Assembly (NCBI GenBank): GCA_030612665.1
Contig: JAUWNL010000006.1
Coordinates: 1 to 36,504 of the forward strand
Length of the DNA stretch: 36,504 nt
Origin: an archaeon
GTDB lineage: Archaea; Nanobdellota; Nanobdellia; Pacearchaeales; UBA284
Direction of reading: 5' to 3'
Each line of letters begins with the position of its first letter. Within the stretch, counting starts at the first letter, position 1. Positions 26,404-33,555 of the stretch are shown piece after piece. The translations under genes and the position numbers were made by a program. Below the pieces are notes generated by a model. The model searched no databases. It was not told the DNA's origin and saw nothing but the letters and a program-made list of their open reading frames with translations.

Positions 26404-28131
26404 CTATTTTTTCTTCTTTATTTTTTTCCTTCTCTTCCTTCTTTTTACATTCGCTTCTGCTTTTTTTAGATATAAAATTATTGATGTAGCAATTATTATT
26501 CCTATAATTGCAATGATAAAATAAAGTCCATTTTGTTTAATAAATTCATAAATTAAAGATGATCCGCCAACCAATACAGCTAATAGGGCAAATTGGGATA
26601 CTAGAGAGGCTAAAATGAAATTTGTAATCTTGCTTCCAATTTGACCCAAATTTATAATCTCAAAAAATTCTACTATGTATGTTGGGATATCCCCAAAAAA
26701 GCCAAAGATTTTTGAAAAAATTTCAGAGGAATATTCAGATAATGAAGAAAAACCTTTTCCAATTTCTTCTCCCATGAATTTTAATCCATTAATGCTTCCT
26801 TCAGCAAGCTTATTATCTAAGAAATAATATTGCAAAAAATATAAAGCAGTAAGGAAGAAAATTATTAATAAAATTATCCATGCCCATTTATTTTTTTCAA
26901 GCCAATTTTTCTTTCCTTTTCTCTTCTTTTCAGATTTTAGTTTTACTGCCATTACTGTTCTTATTGATTTTACTGGTTTTACTGGTTTTTTTCCTATTTT
27001 TAATCCATCTATTCTATCTTGAATTTCTTTTATTTTTCGAATTTTTGGCTTTTCAACTTTCTCAATTTTTCTAAAAAGATATAATAAAAAGAAAAAACAT
27101 ATAATAAAAAAGAACATAAATACAATCAAGACTATCGCAGTAGCATAACAGGTTGAGCTAAGATAACAGCTCCTCAAGAATTCTGAAGGACTTAATCTTT
27201 TTTCTAGGGATTTTACTATATTAAACATATAGCTTGAGGTTCCTACGTTGCTTCCAAAACTTACTGAAGCAGCAAAAATGTAAGTTCCCTCTTCAAGATT
27301 TTGTGGAATATTTATTGTTTTTTTGAAAGCAAGCTGGGTTTTAGGCACAATCACAGTTTCTTTTTCTCTGATAATTGTATTTCCATCAAGATCTTTAACA
27401 AAATAATCCAAATTGACACTTTGTGCTTTAACACTACGCAAATTGAAAATTTTTACATTTATTAAAATATTTGTACCTTGCATAACTGTTCTTGATTCTG
27501 CTGGAACATCTAAATTAACATCAAATAAAGTTTCTTTTGTTTCAATTTCAATTATTACTGGAATTTTCTGTATAAAATTTTCTTCTGCATCTGTGGTTGT
27601 GATTATAAGATCTCCAACATATACTCCGGGAGAAAATTCCACACTATCACTTTTTTTAGAATTGAAATTTATTTCAACAGTTTTGATTTCTCCAGGCATC
27701 AGTCTAAACTCTGAATTTTCAGAAGTTAATGTAACCAGATTATCGAGATGGGTTGGAGTCACACTAAAAGATAACATCTTATCTGCGATATTTGTAACTC
27801 TTATAGTATTAACTGAATTTTCTCCATTTTTTAGCAGGATTTTAATTAAGATAGAATCAACATTAAATAATTTTTCTGTTTTACTTCCAATTATTATATT
27901 TTGATTTGAAAATAAAAGATATAGGGAGGCAAGAATAATCAAGAAAAGGATTATAAGAAATAAAATCAAAAGTGTTTTAGTTACAGTAAACTTTTTTCCA
28001 CTTTTTATTTGTTCATGAGGGGGTCTAGAGCCTAAGTAAATAGTCTTTATTTTTCCATTTTCATCTTTTATATTCTCATAATAATAAGGTCCATGTTTTT
28101 TTCCCTTTTTATAAATATATCTCTTATACAT
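26404..28131 (-). CDS. Multi-pass membrane protein with extracellular Ig/CARDB-like domains
   Basis: MYKRYIYKKGKKHGPYYYENIKDENGKIKTIYLG start, several TM segments, beta-rich region. Confidence 0.6.
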   Translation of the reverse strand: MYKRYIYKKGKKHGPYYYENIKDENGKIKTIYLGSRPPHEQIKSGKKFTVTKTLLILFLIILFLIILASLYLLFSNQNIIIGSKTEKLFNVDSILIKILLKNGENSVNTIRVTNIADKMLSFSVTPTHLDNLVTLTSENSEFRLMPGEIKTVEINFNSKKSDSVEFSPGVYVGDLIITTTDAEENFIQKIPVIIEIETKETLFDVNLDVPAESRTVMQGTNILINVKIFNLRSVKAQSVNLDYFVKDLDGNTIIREKETVIVPKTQLAFKKTINIPQNLEEGTYIFAASVSFGSNVGTSSYMFNIVKSLEKRLSPSEFLRSCYLSSTCYATAIVLIVFMFFFIICFFFLLYLFRKIEKVEKPKIRKIKEIQDRIDGLKIGKKPVKPVKSIRTVMAVKLKSEKKRKGKKNWLEKNKWAWIILLIIFFLTALYFLQYYFLDNKLAEGSINGLKFMGEEIGKGFSSLSEYSSEIFSKIFGFFGDIPTYIVEFFEIINLGQIGSKITNFILASLVSQFALLAVLVGGSSLIYEFIKQNGLYFIIAIIGIIIATSIILYLKKAEANVKRRKRRKKIKKKK

Positions 28132-28155
28132 TCAATTCACCCTTTTTTAATCTCT

Positions 28156-28195
28156 TTAGTGTAACTATATATGAAAATAATAACAGGTTACACTA
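28156..28195. promoter_or_regulatory. Dyad operator candidate upstream of 26404-28131
   Basis: TAGTGTAAC-N21-GTTACACTA enclosing a TATATA sequence. Confidence 0.5.
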
Positions 28196-28263
28196 TTTAA
28201 ATTTTATCTTATGGCAGTAGTAAACTTTGAGGAAGAGTTATTTTTTCCTATTAAGAAAAAATT

Positions 28264-28290
28264 AGAACCACGTCTTCTGGCTTTTTTATT
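28264..28290 (-). repeat. Array repeat copy A (divergent)
   Basis: Plus strand AGAACCACGTCTTCTGGCTTTTTTATT; similar to copies D and E. Confidence 0.5.
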
Positions 28291-28297
28291 TTAATAA

Positions 28298-28726
28298 TTA
28301 TTTTAACTTAGGATAAATCTTATATAAAAATTTTAAAACTTTATCAGCATATTCTTTGTGGAGGATAATCCCATAATACTTTATCCCATTCCGGTAATAT
28401 CTTATTTCATTTATAAATCTTATATCTAACTCATGAAAACCAATAATTCTCGCATATGAAATTTCTGCTTCATGGGCGCCTTCTCCAGAACATTTAAATC
28501 CCGCTAAATATAATTTCACTCTTATTAACTCCATTATAATATCATAACAAGAATCAACAATAAAATTAGCATATATTTTTTCAAGTGGAATATCTTTTAA
28601 TACTGTCTCTAAAAATTGTTTTTTCTTTTTTGCTTCTTTTAATAAAAACCTAGCTCTTTCTTTATTTGGACTCCGCTTTTTTACAATTCCTAAATTCAAA
28701 TATTCCTCAAATTTTTTAAAATTCAT
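28298..28726 (-). CDS. HEPN-domain protein (partner of MNT)
   Basis: Helical HEPN-like pattern with INEIRYYRNGIKYYG; ATGA overlap with MNT gene. Confidence 0.7.
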   Translation of the reverse strand: MNFKKFEEYLNLGIVKKRSPNKERARFLLKEAKKKKQFLETVLKDIPLEKIYANFIVDSCYDIIMELIRVKLYLAGFKCSGEGAHEAEISYARIIGFHELDIRFINEIRYYRNGIKYYGIILHKEYADKVLKFLYKIYPKLK

Positions 28727-29268
28727 AATTCTATTGCCCCCTTAAGTATAATTCCATTTAAAATATTATTTAGCAGATGTTTATCTATGTCATGAAAAGA
28801 CTTATAATAATTAAGAATAATTGTCCTTTCAAGTAGTTTATCAAATTTTGTTAAATCAGTATCTTTTTCTTTTGTTCCGATTATTGCGATATCTATATCT
28901 GATTTGATTGTATCTTCTCCAAAAGAATAAGAGCCAAAAAGAATAACATCTCCACTTGGAAAATTATCATAAATGAATTGAACAAACCCAGATTCATATA
29001 ATTGTTTAAGATTATCTGCTCTTTTTAATCCAATAACAAAAGAGTTGTCTCTATTAAGCTGAATAGAGAATCGTTTTGATTCCTTGTCTTTTTGAACTTT
29101 GATTAAGCCCCCCTTTTCCAATTCTCCTAAAGACTTTGCAATTGATGTGGGAGAAACTTTTAAAGATCTAGCTATCCCTCTTTGATTTAAAGATATCCCC
29201 ACTTTTATACAAAGAAATCTAAAAATCTCATTTTGTAAGGTTGTCCATTTTAGTTTATACATGTCCAT
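28723..29268 (-). CDS. wHTH + MNT-type minimal nucleotidyltransferase
   Basis: N-terminal wHTH (LNQRGIARSLKVSPTSIAKSLGELEKGGLI) and ILFGSYSFGEDTIKSDIDIAIIG. Confidence 0.85.
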   Translation of the reverse strand: MDMYKLKWTTLQNEIFRFLCIKVGISLNQRGIARSLKVSPTSIAKSLGELEKGGLIKVQKDKESKRFSIQLNRDNSFVIGLKRADNLKQLYESGFVQFIYDNFPSGDVILFGSYSFGEDTIKSDIDIAIIGTKEKDTDLTKFDKLLERTIILNYYKSFHDIDKHLLNNILNGIILKGAIEL

Positions 29269-29279
29269 TTTAGTTTATA
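29242..29279. repeat. 18-bp direct repeat (20-bp period) at MNT start
   Basis: TGTCCATTTTAGTTTATA twice (29242-29259, 29262-29279). Confidence 0.85.
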
Positions 29280-29298
29280 AACTTTTCGCTTTCAGCTT

Positions 29299-29366
29299 CA
29301 GAACCTAACCTAATTTAGAACCTAATCGAACCTAATTAGAACCTTGCCTTTTTGACTTTTTCTCAT
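29299..29366 (-). repeat. Array repeat copy B with iterated AGGTTCT units
   Basis: Minus strand ATGAGAAAAAGTCAAAAAGGCAAGGTTCTAATTAGGTTCGATTAGGTTCTAAATTAGGTTAGGTTCTG. Confidence 0.65.
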
Positions 29367-30634
29367 TCTTGTTCTTGAAGAAGCCATTTCCATAATGGGA
29401 TAAACTTAACTTTTTTACCTTCAACTATTTCTTCTGCTTCATAATCTTTTGTTAGAATAAGCAGATTATTACACTTTAGTTCTCTGCTTGCTTTGATTAA
29501 AGCTCTAATCTCTCTTTCTTTAATCTCATTTTTATTATCTGCATATGTAACTTGGATTAATTGTTTTATATTTGTTCTTTCTTTTATAACAAAATCAACT
29601 TCATTTTGTTGATAATCTTTCCAGTAGTAAATTTCAATTAAAGGATTAAGTGATTTTTTTCTTTGTAATTCTATTGCAACAGAATTTTCCATAAGTTTGC
29701 CAAAATTTTCTGAAAATCTAAAACCAGTTATATTTACAATACCATTGTCAATACAATAAATCTTTTTTGGTGCTAAAAATTGTTGCTTTAATTTAAAGGA
29801 AAATCTTTCTAACTTAAGAATTAAAAAAGAATCTTCTAAATAAGAGATCCACTTTGATAATGTAGAAACATGTTTCACATTTAAAATTTTTGCTAATTTG
29901 CTATAACTAATCTCTTCGCAAAAGTTTGTAATTAAATATTTTGCTAATTTTTTAAATTCTTCTTTTTTCTTAATTTCATATCTTAATAGAATATCTTTTG
30001 TGATTATATCCCCATAGATCTTCGGTAAAATCGGTTTTCCAAATTTATTAACTTCTGGGAAACCCCCCACTTCTAAATATTCCTTTAAAAGTTTCAGAAT
30101 TTTTGCTTTCTCTTTTGTAGTATAAACTTTACTTTTCTTTATTTGATTTAAGTCTAAAAATTCCTTAAAAGAAAATGGAAAAAGTATTATATCTAAATGT
30201 CTGCCAGTTAAATGTGTAGCCAATTCACCAGCCAAAAGTTTTGAATTACTTCCAGTTATTATAACTCTTTTTGTTCTTCTTAATCTATTAGCAAAAAGCT
30301 CCCATTTTTTAATATTTTGAATTTCGTCTAAAATAAGATAGTTTATATCCTCATAAAGCTCATAAAAAGCTTGTAAAATTTCATTTAAATCTTCAGTTTT
30401 TGTTCCTGTTAATCTTTCATCATCAAAATTAATATACCCAAATTTGCTTTTTTTAGCGAGCAAATAAGAAAAAATTGATTTTCCACATCTTCTAATCCCA
30501 GTAACTACAAGAACATTTGGATACTTTAAGAATTTTTTCCCCTCATCTAAAAATTCTCTTTTAATTATTTTTTCTTGTTTTTCAATCTGTTCAAGTTCTT
30601 TTCTTTGTTCCTTTATTATTGTCTTAAAATCCAT
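29363..30634 (-). CDS. AAA ATPase with DUF4143 C-terminal domain (ATPase 3)
   Basis: VVTGIRRCGKSIFSYLL Walker A, NYLILDEIQNI Walker B, ENSVAIELQRKKS...YYWKDYQQNEVDFVIKE. Confidence 0.88.
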   Translation of the reverse strand: MDFKTIIKEQRKELEQIEKQEKIIKREFLDEGKKFLKYPNVLVVTGIRRCGKSIFSYLLAKKSKFGYINFDDERLTGTKTEDLNEILQAFYELYEDINYLILDEIQNIKKWELFANRLRRTKRVIITGSNSKLLAGELATHLTGRHLDIILFPFSFKEFLDLNQIKKSKVYTTKEKAKILKLLKEYLEVGGFPEVNKFGKPILPKIYGDIITKDILLRYEIKKKEEFKKLAKYLITNFCEEISYSKLAKILNVKHVSTLSKWISYLEDSFLILKLERFSFKLKQQFLAPKKIYCIDNGIVNITGFRFSENFGKLMENSVAIELQRKKSLNPLIEIYYWKDYQQNEVDFVIKERTNIKQLIQVTYADNKNEIKEREIRALIKASRELKCNNLLILTKDYEAEEIVEGKKVKFIPLWKWLLQEQE

Positions 30635-30639
30635 GATAA

Positions 30640-30676
30640 TATAATAGAAAACTTCTTTAAAAACCTTTCTATTATA
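30640..30676. promoter_or_regulatory. 11-bp inverted repeat in ATPase 3 promoter
   Basis: TATAATAGAAA-N15-TTTCTATTATA. Confidence 0.6.
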
Positions 30677-30738
30677 CTGGTAAGATTTTAGAAGTTAAAT
30701 TAAGACAGATTAAAACATAGAAAAAGATTAATTTTAAT

Positions 30739-30768
30739 TCAGAACCTCATTTTCTGACTTTTTCTCAT
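30739..30768 (-). repeat. Array repeat copy C
   Basis: ATGAGAAAAAGTCAGAAAATGAGGTTCTGA = MRKSQKMRF*, overlapping ATPase 2 stop. Confidence 0.75.
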
Positions 30769-32051
30769 TCTTCCCGCTCTTGAAGAAGCCATTTCCATAA
30801 AGGAATGAATTTAACTTTTTTACCTTCAATTATTTCTTCGGCTTCATAATCTTCTGTTATGATTAACCCTCTATTTATCTTGAATTTTTTCAATACTTCC
30901 ATTAAACCATTAATTTCTCGTTTTTTAACATCAATATTTTCACTATCATAACAGACCTGAATTGCTTCTTTTATTTTTAATCCTTCTTTTATCAAAAAAT
31001 CACATTCATATTTATTTTTCCAATAATAAATTTCTTTCTGTTTTCTTTTTAATTCTATAAAAACAGCATTTTCATATGCCCTTCCAATATTCTCACTAAA
31101 GTTGAAACCAACATTATTAAAAAATCCAAGATCACAAACATAAATTTTTTTTGAACTTATCTGCTGCGTTCTGACAGAATAAGAAAACTTTGGCAAAAGA
31201 AAAAATAAAAATACTTCTTTAAAATAATGCAAGTAGGTATTTATACTTTCTAAAGATAAGCCATATGTTCTCGAATATTTTCTCAAATTAAAAAGGCATG
31301 TTGAATTGGAAACTAGAAAATCTGCTAGAGGTTTTATTTTTATATAATTTATATTATATCTTTCCACTATATCTTTATGGATTACATCATTGAAATATTC
31401 AATAAGAATCCTTTTTTTTAAAGCAGGATTTTTAAAAAAAACTTCTGGAAATCCTCCCCATTTTAGAAAAGAAAATAATTCTTTTTTTATCCTGTTAATT
31501 TCTTCTCTGTTTAATAAATGACCAAAATTGATTTTTTTCCAATTAAGATATTCTGCAAAAGAAAGTGGTAGAACAATGAATCTAGTTGTTCTTCCTGTCA
31601 ATGCTTGCGCGTATTCTGATTTAATAAATTTTGAAGAAGAATCAGTTATAAAGATTTGCTTTACTTTTTTTAAATCATACAGCTTTCTTAAAAAGAGGAC
31701 CCATTCTTTACATCTGTGAACTTCATCAAGAAAAAGATATGGTTTTGTGTCAGGATTTATATTTGACTGATATATATCAAAAATTTCCCTTAAGCTTTTT
31801 TTTGCTAATACATCATCCTCAAAGTTTATTAATAAAATTTCCTCAGGCTGAATATTTTTGGCCATTAACTGATTAATTAACTGATAAAATAAAGTCGACT
31901 TGCCACTTCTTCTTATGCCAATTAATAACTTCATTTCTCTTGATGTTTCTTTTTTTAATTCCTTTAAGATTATTCTTTCTTTTCCCAATAAATCTGCTTC
32001 TACTGCTTTCTCTTTCCACCAGTGATTCCATTCAGCTAATGCACTTATCAT
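30765..32051 (-). CDS. AAA ATPase with DUF4143 C-terminal domain (ATPase 2)
   Basis: LLIGIRRSGKSTLFYQL, KPYLFLDEVHRCKEW, ENAVFIELKRKQKEIYYWKNKYECDFLIKEG. Confidence 0.88.
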   Translation of the reverse strand: MISALAEWNHWWKEKAVEADLLGKERIILKELKKETSREMKLLIGIRRSGKSTLFYQLINQLMAKNIQPEEILLINFEDDVLAKKSLREIFDIYQSNINPDTKPYLFLDEVHRCKEWVLFLRKLYDLKKVKQIFITDSSSKFIKSEYAQALTGRTTRFIVLPLSFAEYLNWKKINFGHLLNREEINRIKKELFSFLKWGGFPEVFFKNPALKKRILIEYFNDVIHKDIVERYNINYIKIKPLADFLVSNSTCLFNLRKYSRTYGLSLESINTYLHYFKEVFLFFLLPKFSYSVRTQQISSKKIYVCDLGFFNNVGFNFSENIGRAYENAVFIELKRKQKEIYYWKNKYECDFLIKEGLKIKEAIQVCYDSENIDVKKREINGLMEVLKKFKINRGLIITEDYEAEEIIEGKKVKFIPLWKWLLQEREE

Positions 32052-32064
32052 ACTAATTTAATAG

Positions 32065-32085
32065 AACATTTAGTTCTTAAATGTT
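32065..32085. promoter_or_regulatory. 8-bp inverted repeat in ATPase 2 promoter
   Basis: AACATTTA-GTTCT-TAAATGTT. Confidence 0.45.
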
Positions 32086-32135
32086 TCGTTTTATTAGAAC
32101 ATTATAAAATTAAAAACTATGTTCATTCCTAGAAC

Positions 32136-32165
32136 TCAGAACCTCATCTTCTGGCTTTTTCTCAT
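32136..32165 (-). repeat. Array repeat copy D
   Basis: ATGAGAAAAAGCCAGAAGATGAGGTTCTGA = MRKSQKMRF*, overlapping ATPase 1 stop. Confidence 0.75.
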
Positions 32166-33478
32166 TCTTGTTCTTGAAGAAGCCATTTCCATAATGGGAT
32201 AAACTTAACTTTTTTACCTTCAACTATTTCTTCTGCTTCATAATCTTCTGTTATAACAAGAAGATTTTTACATTTTAATTCTTTACTTGCCTTGAGCAAT
32301 GCTTTTATTTCTCGTTTTTTTGTATCATAATCTTTTAGATTAGAACAGACTTGGATAAGATGTTTAATTTTTAGGCCTTCTTTCATCACAAAATCAACTT
32401 CTTTTCCATCTTTTGATTTCCAATAAAAAATTTTTATTTTTTTCTTTTTTAGAGATTTTTTAAAAAGATGAATTGCTGCACAATTTTCCATTATTCTTCC
32501 TTTATCTTCAGAAAATTTAAATCCAAAATAATTAATAAAACCATTATCTAAACAATAAATTTTTCTTGGATATTGAAGCTGTTCTTTAATTTTATATGAA
32601 AAAATTTGAATATCAAAAAATAAAAATGAATCTTTCATAAGCCAAAAATATTTTTCTAGAGTTGGAACAGAAATTTTTATATTTCTCTCTTTTAATATAT
32701 TTGAAAGTTTTGAAAAACTTGTTAATCTTGCCGCGTAGCTGCAGAGGAAATAGCCCATTTCTTCAATAATCTCTTTATTTTTTACTTTGGGCATAATATC
32801 CTTAGTTATTATGTCAAGAAATAATGTTTCAATTATTTCTTCATTGTCACTCAAAACAGCCTCTGGAAAACCACCTTTCATTAAATATTCTCTTAAAAAT
32901 TTCTCTATTTTTGCCTTTTTTTCTTCTGTAATAATCTTTCCATATTCAAATCCTTTAAATTTTAGGAATTCTTTAAAACTTAAAGGAAAAACAACTGTCG
33001 TTAGGTGTCTTCCAGTAAGAAGATAATTAAGTTTTGATTTTGTTAGTTTGGAGGTTGAACCTGAAATAAATATTTTTATTTTCCCTTTAAATTCATCATA
33101 AATACTTCGTAGATATTTTTCCCAATTTTTTATTTTTTGTACTTCATCTAAAAAGAGGTAGAGGCGCCCAAATTTATCCAATAGCTCTTCTTCATGAATT
33201 ATCTCAATTAAATCATTAAAATATTTTTCTTCTAATGGAAATAATTTTCTGCTTTCAAAATTAATATAGATTATTGCTTCTTTCTTTACTTTTTCAAGAA
33301 GCTTTTTTATGGTGAGCATCATAAGATAAGTTTTGCCTGATCTTCGAGGCCCGACTATGTCATTAATCAGATCTCCATCTGTTTTAAGCCAAATTTCTCT
33401 TTCTTTAATTTCTGGCAGAATTTTTACTCTTTGTTCTTCAAGGTATATCCTTAACTTATCTTTACGATTTTCCATCAT
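32162..33478 (-). CDS. AAA ATPase with DUF4143 C-terminal domain (ATPase 1)
   Basis: IVGPRRSGKTYLMML, RLYLFLDEVQKIKNW, ENCAAIHLFKK...KEVDFVMKEGLKIKHLIQVC. Confidence 0.88.
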   Translation of the reverse strand: MMENRKDKLRIYLEEQRVKILPEIKEREIWLKTDGDLINDIVGPRRSGKTYLMMLTIKKLLEKVKKEAIIYINFESRKLFPLEEKYFNDLIEIIHEEELLDKFGRLYLFLDEVQKIKNWEKYLRSIYDEFKGKIKIFISGSTSKLTKSKLNYLLTGRHLTTVVFPLSFKEFLKFKGFEYGKIITEEKKAKIEKFLREYLMKGGFPEAVLSDNEEIIETLFLDIITKDIMPKVKNKEIIEEMGYFLCSYAARLTSFSKLSNILKERNIKISVPTLEKYFWLMKDSFLFFDIQIFSYKIKEQLQYPRKIYCLDNGFINYFGFKFSEDKGRIMENCAAIHLFKKSLKKKKIKIFYWKSKDGKEVDFVMKEGLKIKHLIQVCSNLKDYDTKKREIKALLKASKELKCKNLLVITEDYEAEEIVEGKKVKFIPLWKWLLQEQE

Positions 33479-33500
33479 ATCATTAAATTGATTTAATGAT
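33479..33500. promoter_or_regulatory. 10-bp inverted repeat between TATA box and start of ATPase 1
   Basis: ATCATTAAAT-TG-ATTTAATGAT. Confidence 0.6.
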
Positions 33501-33525
33501 TTATAAATCTTTCTCCCACCAGAAC

Positions 33526-33555
33526 TCAGAACCTCATCTTCTGGCTCTTTCTCAT
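33526..33555 (-). repeat. Array repeat copy E, in frame at the C-terminus of the surface protein
   Basis: ATGAGAAAGAGCCAGAAGATGAGGTTCTGA = ...MRKSQKMRF*. Confidence 0.75.

Noticed and set aside
28212-28293. Plus-strand mini-ORF MAVVNFEEELFFPIKKKLEPRLLAFLF*
   Set aside because: Reads through array repeat A; no independent support, possibly chance
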